Source: Noviherbaspirillum saxi (GTDB taxonomy: Bacteria; Pseudomonadota; Gammaproteobacteria; Burkholderiales; Burkholderiaceae_D). From it: 64,000 nt of DNA. Below the pieces are notes generated by a model, which saw only the letters and a program-made list of their open reading frames with translations, did no database searches and was not told the DNA's origin. The stretch spans positions 1,488,001-1,552,000 of the forward strand of contig NZ_QYUO01000001.1 of assembly GCF_003591035.1 (NCBI RefSeq), written 5' to 3'. Position numbers and translations under genes: made by a program. Positions 57,023 to 64,000 of this stretch are shown piece by piece (positions within the stretch are counted from its first letter, which is position 1; every line of letters begins with the position of its first letter).

Positions 57023-57160
57023 TCGTATCGTTCTGCCTGCAGGCGCGCGGCCTGCGACCGGTGCGCATGGCGCAAAGTGACGGGACATGGGATGATGTTT
57101 CGCTTCCGGTATAAAAATTGCTCCAAACAAACAATTATCTTCATTAAAAATCTTCCAACG

Positions 57161-58507
57161 ATGACCATTTTGTTTTCCAGCCTGAACCATAGGTCAAGGG
57201 TGCCGCTGGCCGCTGAAATTCATTCGCGCCCGTTTCTTCGCCTGGAGGCCCCGGAGGTATTGACCCATCTTGCTGTTTATGACCGCAATCCGGCGGAGAC
57301 TGCCGCATCCAATAGCGCCTTGCAGCATGCGACGCTGATCGCGCTGTGCGCGCACTTCGGCGTGACGGCACCCGGCGCGGAGGCGAAGTATTTCTTTCAT
57401 GATTTCGGCCGCTTCCGGCTGAAATGGGAATGCCATACCGAATTTGCCACCTATACCTTCGCAGAGCGTCATCATCATCATGCGCCGTCTCTTTCCGAGG
57501 CGTTCGACTGCGCACCGCTGAAGCATATTCCCCAGCAATGGCTCGCCGGGCTGCAAGGCAAGGTCATGGTCGCCGCGCATGTGGTTCTGGACAAGACGCG
57601 CGGGCCGTCGGATACCTTCGCTGCCGGTTTGCGGCACGTGTTCGAAGGCAATATGCTGGTCGGCAGCCACGTACTGCAGGGCGGGGAAATCTGGACCGAT
57701 TTCCTTATTCAGTCCGATGGCTTCAGCCGCTTTGTGGTGCGTGACGTCGGCTTGCATGAACAGCAGGCGGGACGACTGGTACAACGCCTGCTCGAAATTG
57801 AAACATACCGGATGATGGCGCTGCTGGGATTGCCCCACGCTCACCATGCGACGCCGGTCCTGAATGCGATCGAAGGCGAGCTTGCGAGCCTGACGGCCGC
57901 CATGGTGGACACCCACCGCATCAATGGCAATCAGTTGTCGGACACGGATCACGAACAGGCATTGTTAAGCAACATTACCGGTCTTGCCGCGCGTATCGAA
58001 AAGCTTTCTCTCGACAACAGCTATCGTTTTTCGGCATCGCAGGCTTACTTCAGCCTGGTGAATGCGCGTATCGACGAATTGCGCGAGATCCGGATTGAAG
58101 GGAGCCCGACCATCGGGGAATTCATGGACCGTCGCCTGATGCCGGCCATGAACACCTGCCAGGCCATTGCGCGCCGCCAGGAAGCGCTGGCCGAACGCAT
58201 CGCTCATACCAACGATCTTTTGCGTACCCGCGTCGGCATCGTGCAAGAGCGCCAGAATCGACAGATCCTGCAGTCTATGAATACGCGGGCGGCACAGCAG
58301 CTGCGCCTGCAGCAAGCAGTGGAAGGACTGTCAGTGGTGGCGATTTCATACTACATGGTGGGCTTGCTAAGTTATGCCGGCAAGGCTGCGAAAGCCGCCG
58401 GCTTCCCGGTCAATCCCGAGGTCGCGACCGGATTGCTGGTGCCGCTGGTCGCGGCAGGTGTATGGCTGGGATTGCGGCGCATGCACAAGAGCATACATAC
58501 CGCCTGA
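57161..58507 (+). CDS. DUF3422 family membrane-anchored protein
   Basis: 448 residues. Belongs to the DUF3422 family: N-terminal AAEIHSRPFLRLEAP and HFGRFRLKWE-like core (FFHDFGRFRLKWECHTEFATYTF), then a coiled-coil-like region, and two C-terminal membrane segments (about 385-405 and 415-440) separated by a short loop. The His cluster ERHHHHAPS is in the cytoplasmic part. Function unknown; similarity in layout to ACT/magnesium-transport-like proteins is only structural. Start ATG 57161; the open frame extends 28 codons upstream. Convergent with spoT. Confidence 0.88.
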   Translation: MTILFSSLNHRSRVPLAAEIHSRPFLRLEAPEVLTHLAVYDRNPAETAASNSALQHATLIALCAHFGVTAPGAEAKYFFHDFGRFRLKWECHTEFATYTFAERHHHHAPSLSEAFDCAPLKHIPQQWLAGLQGKVMVAAHVVLDKTRGPSDTFAAGLRHVFEGNMLVGSHVLQGGEIWTDFLIQSDGFSRFVVRDVGLHEQQAGRLVQRLLEIETYRMMALLGLPHAHHATPVLNAIEGELASLTAAMVDTHRINGNQLSDTDHEQALLSNITGLAARIEKLSLDNSYRFSASQAYFSLVNARIDELREIRIEGSPTIGEFMDRRLMPAMNTCQAIARRQEALAERIAHTNDLLRTRVGIVQERQNRQILQSMNTRAAQQLRLQQAVEGLSVVAISYYMVGLLSYAGKAAKAAGFPVNPEVATGLLVPLVAAGVWLGLRRMHKSIHTA

Positions 58508-58586
58508 TAACCGGGACCTGCAACTGTCCGAGCAAACTTGGACAGGTGCGCTGCGCGAAGGCGCGGTCAAGGGCGTATCAGGCGCC

Positions 58587-60884
58587 TTATGCGCGTTCGC
58601 GGACGATTCTTGCCACCCCGGGAATGCGTCGGACATTGCGTATCAGGCGTGCAAGGTGGATGCGGTCTTCGACCTGAATCGTGAAGCGCAGTTGCTTCAT
58701 CAAATGGTCGCGGTCATCGTCCATGCCGACATAGGTAATGTTGGCATCCGACTCGCCGATTTCTGCGGCCACGCGGGCCAGCACGCCTTTTTCATTATCG
58801 ACCAGAATCTTGATGCGGCAGTCGAAGCGGCGGCTCAGCTCGGCACCCCAATCCAGTTCGATCCAGCGGTCTGGTTCTTTGGTTTGCTGACGCTTCGCCG
58901 TATCGCAATCGGTGCTATGCACGGTGATGCCCTGATCGCGCTTGAGCTGACCGGCAATGCCGTCGCCAGGAATCGGCAAACAGCATTGAGCCAGATGCAC
59001 TGCAGCACCTTCGTTGCCATAGATAACAACCGGATCGAGCTTACCGGAGCCGTTTTCCGTGGCGAGCGGCGGGAGCGGCGAAGTGGCATCGCTTTCCATC
59101 ATCCCGCGTATATGGCGGGCAACCAGTGTCGCCATCCGCTTGCCTACACCGATGTCGGCATACAGCTCTTCAAGCGAGCGTGCGCTGGATTCATTGAGCA
59201 GCTTCTCGATCAGCCCATTGGGTAACAAGGGGTCGATATCGATTGCGCTCAGGGCCTGCGCCAGCAGGCGTCGCCCCAGTTCAGTGGATTCGGCCAGGTT
59301 GATTGTACGCAGATGGTGCCGGATCGCCGAGCGCGCCTTGCCGGTACGGACAAAGGTTAGCCAGTTCGGACTCGGTCGCGATGATGGCGCGGTGACGATC
59401 TCGACGATGTCGCCATTACGCAATTCGGCGCGCAAGGCAGCATGCTCATGGTTGACGCGGGCGGCAATCGCCTGGTCGCCAATAGCTGTATGAATGGTGT
59501 ACGCGAAGTCGAGGACGGTGGCGCCGCGCGGCAGGGCGATGATCTTGGATTTCGGCGTGAATACATAGACTGAATCGGGAAACAGGTCGACCTTGACGTG
59601 TTCCAGAAATTCGGCGGAGTCGCCGGTCTGTTTCTGTATGTCGAGCAAGGACTGCAGCCAGGCATGCGTTCTCTGCTGCAGGTCGGTCAGACTGGCTTCG
59701 TCATCCTTGTACAGCCAATGTGCGGCAACGCCTGCTTCCGCGACGCGATGCATTTCTCCGGTGCGAATCTGGAATTCGACCGGGGTGCCGTAGGGGCCGA
59801 TCAGCGTGGTATGCAGGGATTGATAGCCATTGAGCTTGGGAATGGCGATGTAGTCCTTGAACTTGCCCGGCATCGGCTTGTACAGCGCATGCAATGTTCC
59901 CAAGGCAACGTAACAATTGGCAAAGCTGTCAACAACGATACGGAAACCGTAGACATCGAGCACTTGGGAGAACGACAGATGCTTGTTGCGCATCTTGCGA
60001 TAGATGCCGTAAAGCGTCTTTTCGCGGCCGTAGACTTGGGCATGAATGCCGGTGGCTGCCAGTGTATTCTTGACCGAATCCAGGATCTTGCTGACGACCT
60101 CACGGCGGTTGCCGCGTGCGGCCTTGACCGCCTTGGACAAGGTTTTGTAACGCACCGGGTACAGGTGCGAGAACGCCAGGTCCTGCAATTCGCGGTAAAT
60201 ATTGTTCAGGCCGAGACGATGGGCAATCGGCACGTAGACTTCCATCGTCTCGCGGGCAATCCGGCGCTTTTTTTCCGGCGCCATGAAGCCAAGCGTGCGC
60301 ATGTTGTGCAGGCGGTCGGCCAGCTTGACCAGAATGACGCGCACGTCGCGGGCCATGGCCAGCAGCATCTTTCGGAAGTTTTCCGCCTGAGCTTCGATCT
60401 GGCTCTGGAATTCGATCTTGTCGAGTTTGGACAATCCGTCGACCAGCGTGGCGACGGGAGCGCCGAAACGCTCGATCAACTCCTCTTTCTTGACGTCCTG
60501 GTCTTCCATGACGTCGTGCAAGAGAGCCGCCATGATGGCCTGCGCGTCAAGCTTCCAGTCGGCACAGATTTCGGCTACCGCAATCGGATGAGAGATATAA
60601 GGTTCGCCGGATTTGCGGATCTGCCCGAGATGCATTTCGTCGGAGAAGCGGTAGGCTTCCTTCACCTTCTTCATTTCGGAAGGGGTGAGGTATTCGGTCA
60701 GCTTGTTATTGAGCAGGGTAACGGAAGCAACGCCCGCCGGGACGGCATTCGATGCGCCGGCCGCATGGGCGGCACCGGAATCGGATTTCGGGGTGGATTC
60801 GGAATTCTTTGCGGCCGGGCGCTCGGATGTCGCCCGGCTTGATGGAGCAATTGATAGTGTTGAATCTGCAGGTATCAGGTTCAT
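58587..60884 (-). CDS. spoT: Bifunctional (p)ppGpp synthetase/hydrolase SpoT
   Basis: 765 residues. HD hydrolase domain is intact (YISHPIAVAEI, ALLHDVMED, KLADRLHNMRTL), followed by the synthetase domain (YGREKTLYGIYRKM, DVYGFRIVV, KDYIAIPKLNGYQSLHT), TGS domain (VYVFTPKSKIIALPRGATVLDFAY) and C-terminal ACT domain. Intact HD separates it from RelA. A Ser/Ala-rich 45-residue N-terminal lead is unusual and may be disordered. Downstream of rpoZ with a 110-bp gap, as in the E. coli gmk-rpoZ-spoT operon. Confidence 0.95.
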   Translation of the reverse strand: MNLIPADSTLSIAPSSRATSERPAAKNSESTPKSDSGAAHAAGASNAVPAGVASVTLLNNKLTEYLTPSEMKKVKEAYRFSDEMHLGQIRKSGEPYISHPIAVAEICADWKLDAQAIMAALLHDVMEDQDVKKEELIERFGAPVATLVDGLSKLDKIEFQSQIEAQAENFRKMLLAMARDVRVILVKLADRLHNMRTLGFMAPEKKRRIARETMEVYVPIAHRLGLNNIYRELQDLAFSHLYPVRYKTLSKAVKAARGNRREVVSKILDSVKNTLAATGIHAQVYGREKTLYGIYRKMRNKHLSFSQVLDVYGFRIVVDSFANCYVALGTLHALYKPMPGKFKDYIAIPKLNGYQSLHTTLIGPYGTPVEFQIRTGEMHRVAEAGVAAHWLYKDDEASLTDLQQRTHAWLQSLLDIQKQTGDSAEFLEHVKVDLFPDSVYVFTPKSKIIALPRGATVLDFAYTIHTAIGDQAIAARVNHEHAALRAELRNGDIVEIVTAPSSRPSPNWLTFVRTGKARSAIRHHLRTINLAESTELGRRLLAQALSAIDIDPLLPNGLIEKLLNESSARSLEELYADIGVGKRMATLVARHIRGMMESDATSPLPPLATENGSGKLDPVVIYGNEGAAVHLAQCCLPIPGDGIAGQLKRDQGITVHSTDCDTAKRQQTKEPDRWIELDWGAELSRRFDCRIKILVDNEKGVLARVAAEIGESDANITYVGMDDDRDHLMKQLRFTIQVEDRIHLARLIRNVRRIPGVARIVRERA

Positions 60885-60994
60885 ACGTTAAGGATATCAG
60901 CCGCATCGCATTGCTGCATCCCCAAACGCCGTGAATCTGGCGAAAATCTTTCGCTTGGGGTGGCTCGCGACGCTATTCGTGGCTGCCGTATGCC

Positions 60995-61198
60995 TTAGCT
61001 CGGTACCTTCTTCAGCATTTCAATGCCGACCTTGCCGGCGGCGATTTCACGAAGTGCAACGACGGTCGGCTTATCCTTGGCATCGACCTTGGGGGTATGT
61101 CCCTGCAGGAGCTGACGGGCACGATAAGTGGCGGACAGCGTGAGCTGGAAACGGTTGGGGATCTGTTTGAGGCAATCTTCGATGGTAATACGGGCCAT
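60995..61198 (-). CDS. rpoZ: RNA polymerase omega subunit
   Basis: 67 residues. [30 protein letters not shown] is the conserved core start; [18 protein letters not shown] follows. Shorter than the 91-residue E. coli protein, as usual in betaproteobacteria. In some species it forms the ppGpp site of RNA polymerase, and it is encoded just before spoT. Ribosome-binding site AGGAGC. Confidence 0.96.
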   Translation of the reverse strand: MARITIEDCLKQIPNRFQLTLSATYRARQLLQGHTPKVDAKDKPTVVALREIAAGKVGIEMLKKVPS

Positions 61199-61220
61199 GC
61201 TTGCTCCTAAAAACGCGATA

Positions 61221-61865
61221 TCAGGTGGGATTTGCGTGAATGCCCAGTTGGGCGAACAGGTCTGTGTAGCGTGCGGCTTGTTGTGCAAACCGGCAGCGGG
61301 TTGCTTTGACGATCGATGTCAATTCCGACAAAGCTGTTGCAAACTCTTGATTAATAATAACATATTCGAACTCCGGGGCGTGCGCGATTTCGCCGCCGGC
61401 GGCCAGAATGCGCCTCGTAATCACGTGCGAATCATCCTGTCCGCGCTTGGTAAGGCGTTCTTCCAGCGCTGCAATTGACGGCGGTAAAATGAAGATGCCT
61501 ACCGCTTCGGGGAACTGCTTCTTGACCTGCTGCGCTCCCTGCCAGTCGATTTCAAGCAGCACGTCGGTTCCGGCCTTGATCTGGTCCTCGATCAGCAGCC
61601 GTGATGTTCCATAGTAATTACCGTGGACTTCGGCCGATTCCAAAAATTCCCCGCCTTCGCGCCTTTTCAGGAAATCCTCGACGGATGTGAAGTAATATTC
61701 GCGCCCGTGTTGCTCCGCCGGACGGGGCTGTCGCGTCGTGTACGATATCGACAGCTTGATGGCGGGTTCCTGGGCCAGCAAGGCATTGACCAGCGTGGAT
61801 TTGCCGGCGCCGGACGGGGCGACCACCATGAACACGCTGCCGGAAGATGGTTTGGGTTCTATCAT
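61221..61865 (-). CDS. gmk: Guanylate kinase
   Basis: 214 residues. Phosphorylates GMP to GDP with ATP. P-loop [12 protein letters not shown]-binding [21 protein letters not shown], and [13 protein letters not shown]. Start at [12 protein letters not shown]; the in-frame ORF continues 31 codons upstream into the yicC end without support. Operon yicC-gmk-rpoZ-spoT. Confidence 0.96.
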   Translation of the reverse strand: MIEPKPSSGSVFMVVAPSGAGKSTLVNALLAQEPAIKLSISYTTRQPRPAEQHGREYYFTSVEDFLKRREGGEFLESAEVHGNYYGTSRLLIEDQIKAGTDVLLEIDWQGAQQVKKQFPEAVGIFILPPSIAALEERLTKRGQDDSHVITRRILAAGGEIAHAPEFEYVIINQEFATALSELTSIVKATRCRFAQQAARYTDLFAQLGIHANPT

Positions 61866-61920
61866 GGAATTCTCGATGTAGTAGAGCTTCGGAGTCTGGA
61901 AAAGCTTGCAATATTGCTGC

Positions 61921-62835
61921 TTACTCAAGATTCTGGACTTGTTCCCGCATCTGTTCAATCAGCAGCTTCATGCTCATCGACCCATCCGACAATTCTTTCA
62001 GTGCGGCTTTCGAGCCGACGGTGTTGGCTTCGCGGTTGAGTTCCTGCATCATGAAATCGAGCCGTTTGCCGACCTGGCCGCCTTTTTTGAGGATATGGCG
62101 GGTTTCCGACAGGTGAGTGGACAGGCGGGACAATTCTTCAGCTACGTCGATTCGGATACCGTACAGCGTGACTTCCTGCCGGATGCGCTCCAGCGCTTCC
62201 TCGCGCGACAATGTGGCCGGCATGGCCGCGCCGTTCTGGGTTGCCAGGCCGAGCGCTTCCATCATGCGGTCGATCGCTTTTTGCTGGAATTGTGCGATTG
62301 CCTGCGGAATCATCGGTGTGAGCCGCGCCACAATCGCTTCCAGGTCATTGATGCGTGATATCAGCATGGCTTGCAGCGCGGCGCCTTCGCGCGCACGGCT
62401 TTCGATAAATGCGTCGAGTGCCGCCGACACTACGGCCTGCACGTCGGCCTGCAAGGCGTCGTGGACGATTTCGCCATCCTCGATCACGCCTGGCCAGCGC
62501 AGGAGTTCATTGACGGTAAGCGCGGGTGCATCGGCGAACCGGTTTTTGATTTCCGATTGCATTTTTGCTAATGATTCGAGTACGCTTGCGTTCAGGTTCT
62601 GTGGCGTACCGGCCGCGGATTTGCGTCCGAAGCTCACACGGCATTCGACCTTGCCGCGGCTGATGCGGGCCATGATGGCCTCACGCAATGCAGGTTCGAC
62701 TGCGCGCAGATCGTCGTTGATGCGAAATTGCAGATCAAGAAAACGCGAATTGACGCTCTTGAGTTCGACGGTCAGTGTTCCGGCGCTACTTTCGCGTGTG
62801 GCGACCGCGTATCCGGTCATGCTCGAAATAGTCAA
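61921..62835 (-). CDS. yicC: YicC family endoribonuclease
   Basis: 304 residues. N-terminal YicC-like ([34 protein letters not shown]) and C-terminal DUF1732 ([34 protein letters not shown]). E. coli YicC is an RNase that acts on small RNAs. Start chosen as TTG at 62835 because AAGGG lies 7 nt upstream; an ATG five codons later (MTGYAVA) is possible but lacks such a site. First gene of the yicC-gmk-rpoZ-spoT run and divergent from the kinase gene. Confidence 0.94.
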   Translation of the reverse strand: MTISSMTGYAVATRESSAGTLTVELKSVNSRFLDLQFRINDDLRAVEPALREAIMARISRGKVECRVSFGRKSAAGTPQNLNASVLESLAKMQSEIKNRFADAPALTVNELLRWPGVIEDGEIVHDALQADVQAVVSAALDAFIESRAREGAALQAMLISRINDLEAIVARLTPMIPQAIAQFQQKAIDRMMEALGLATQNGAAMPATLSREEALERIRQEVTLYGIRIDVAEELSRLSTHLSETRHILKKGGQVGKRLDFMMQELNREANTVGSKAALKELSDGSMSMKLLIEQMREQVQNLE

Positions 62836-62905
62836 GGTTCAGCCCTTATGCTTTACAAAACAGTGATTTATCAAGACAATCCCAAGTACATTCTGTAAGG
62901 ACGAC

Positions 62906-63910
62906 ATGGCTTCGCAAAACAACGCTCCGCTGCCAGATGGGCTGGAAATTGCTGGATATCGCATTGTAAAGAAGATTGCGTCCGGCGGGTTCAGTATCGT
63001 TTACCTGGCATACGACGAAGACGGCAATGCCGTCGCCATCAAGGAGTACTTGCCTAGCTCTCTGGCGCTGCGTCAGCCGGGCGAACTGGTACCCGCCATC
63101 TCAGCCGACAACCTTCCTGTGTTTCGCATCGGCCTCAAGTGCTTTTTCGAAGAGGGGCGCGCGCTCGCGCGCATTTCGCATCCCAATGTCGTCAGCGTCG
63201 TCAATTTTTTCCGGGCCAACGATACAGTCTACATGGTGATGGCATATGAATCCGGGCGTTCGCTGCAGGATCACATCCTGCGCCGTCGCGAAAAAGGCGA
63301 GCGGCCGCTGGTATCGGAACGTTTCATCCGCAAGATGTTCAATCAGGTGATGAACGGTTTGCGCGAGGTACATGCGAACAAGCTGCTGCACCTCGATCTC
63401 AAGCCCGCCAATATTTATCTGCGCATGGACGGCACACCCATCCTGCTCGATTTCGGCGCGGCGCGGCAAACGCTCAAGACCGATCTTCCCAAGCTGTATC
63501 CGATGTACACGCCTGGCTTTGCGCCACCCGAGCTCTATGCCAAGAGCGCCAACCTCGGACCCTGGACCGACATCTATAGCATCGGTGCTTCCATCTTCGC
63601 ATGCATGGTGGGAGCGCCGCCGCAGCCGGCTGACCAGCGCAAGGTCAACGACAAGATGGAAGACCATTTCCGCAAGCTGGAAAGCATTTATTCGCGCGAG
63701 CTGATACAGGTCATCCGCTGGAGTTTGCGCATCGATCCGCTGGAACGGCCGCAAAGCGTGTTCGCCCTGCAGAAGGCGCTGCGCGAACCGGTGCCCGAGC
63801 AGAAGGAAGCGGACTTCGTCGAAAAGGTCTCCGCCAGACTGCGCGGATTCTTCAGCGGCTTCGGCAAAACCACCCAGGTCGGCAACACCACGACCCAGAA
63901 CACGCAATAG
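62906..63910 (+). CDS. Hanks-type serine/threonine protein kinase
   Basis: 334 residues. Gly-rich loop IASGGFSIVYLA (24-35), ATP-binding K46 (AIKEYLP), catalytic loop HLDLKPAN with D164, where HRD is replaced by HLD so it is a non-RD kinase, and DFGAARQT at 182-189 with APPELY. The C-terminus is a short basic tail ending in Thr/Gln-rich GNTTTQNTQ, with no membrane segment or PASTA domains. A PP2C phosphatase gene begins 9 bp later: kinase/phosphatase pair. Confidence 0.92.
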   Translation: MASQNNAPLPDGLEIAGYRIVKKIASGGFSIVYLAYDEDGNAVAIKEYLPSSLALRQPGELVPAISADNLPVFRIGLKCFFEEGRALARISHPNVVSVVNFFRANDTVYMVMAYESGRSLQDHILRRREKGERPLVSERFIRKMFNQVMNGLREVHANKLLHLDLKPANIYLRMDGTPILLDFGAARQTLKTDLPKLYPMYTPGFAPPELYAKSANLGPWTDIYSIGASIFACMVGAPPQPADQRKVNDKMEDHFRKLESIYSRELIQVIRWSLRIDPLERPQSVFALQKALREPVPEQKEADFVEKVSARLRGFFSGFGKTTQVGNTTTQNTQ

Positions 63911-63919
63911 GCGGCCAGC

Positions 63920-64000
63920 ATGCGATTCTCCGTATACCAGGAAAGCCATATCGGCGGCCGCCGCAACAACCAGGATCGGATGGGGTACAGCTTTACCCGC
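63920..64000 (+). CDS. PP2C-type protein phosphatase, N-terminal part (runs off window)
   Basis: First 27 codons only: MRFSVYQESHIGGRRNNQDR, the start of a PPM/PP2C phosphatase with the NQDR motif that contains a metal-binding Asp. No stop within the window. Probably cotranscribed with the kinase and its antagonist. Confidence 0.8.
   Translation, partial: MRFSVYQESHIGGRRNNQDRMGYSFTR

Overview
The window reads as chromosomal core DNA of a betaproteobacterium of the order Burkholderiales, most likely Oxalobacteraceae (Herbaspirillum/Herminiimonas-like). This is inferred from gene order (eno-ftsB; yciV-htpX-yciO-M50-trpS; dapA-bamC; rpsF-priB-rpsR-rplI-dnaB; alaA-hom...thrC-moeA-moaD-moaE...clpB; greB...spoT-rpoZ-gmk-yicC-kinase-PP2C), from CTGT-N8-ACAG LexA boxes and from the protein sequences. 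About 60 genes are tightly packed on both strands. I found no rRNA, tRNA, insertion sequence, prophage or CRISPR array.

Layout. 1-5 kb: end of eno, ftsB carrying a 162-bp palindromic repeat at its 3' end, hslO with a gamma-carbonic anhydrase, a DUF455 ferritin-like protein, a small lipoprotein and a patatin. 5-16 kb: divergent acyl-CoA synthetase and alpha/beta hydrolase, then a long rightward run (yciV, htpX, yciO, M50 protease, trpS, methyltransferase, dapA, bamC, MBL hydrolase). 16-25 kb: Ala/Pro-rich lipoprotein, ribosomal oxygenase, slyD, a putative degenerate phosphoesterase coupled to mutS, rhlE, suhB, trmJ. 25-34 kb: lexA with two operators, the S6 ribosomal operon, a wrecked marR gene, dnaB, phosphate transport (PhoU-like and Pit), phoH. 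34-48 kb: bcp, alaA, hom, then a regulator-kbl-tdh cassette between hom and thrC, the molybdopterin genes, crcB and heat-shock clpB. 48-56 kb is the most accessory-like part: AraC/MFS pair, RraA-like protein, DMT transporter with a His-rich tail, isocitrate lyase, a CadR-like regulator facing a beheaded cation-efflux gene, rlmJ and a short EAL protein. 56-64 kb: greB, a DUF3422 membrane protein, spoT-rpoZ-gmk-yicC and the start of a kinase/PP2C pair.

Functionally this is mostly housekeeping: replication (dnaB, priB), repair and SOS (mutS, lexA), translation, proteostasis (clpB, hslO, htpX, slyD), envelope assembly (ftsB, bamC), aspartate-family amino acids and stringent response. Points that stand out are the palindromic repeat with a solo terminus, the threonine-degradation cassette splitting the threonine-biosynthesis cluster beside a 36-bp palindrome, a phosphoesterase-like protein with no recognisable metal ligands, two eroded regulator/efflux loci, several genes with a -10 hexamer 6-7 nt before the ATG (leaderless candidates), and compact operators whose regulators can often be guessed from their neighbours.
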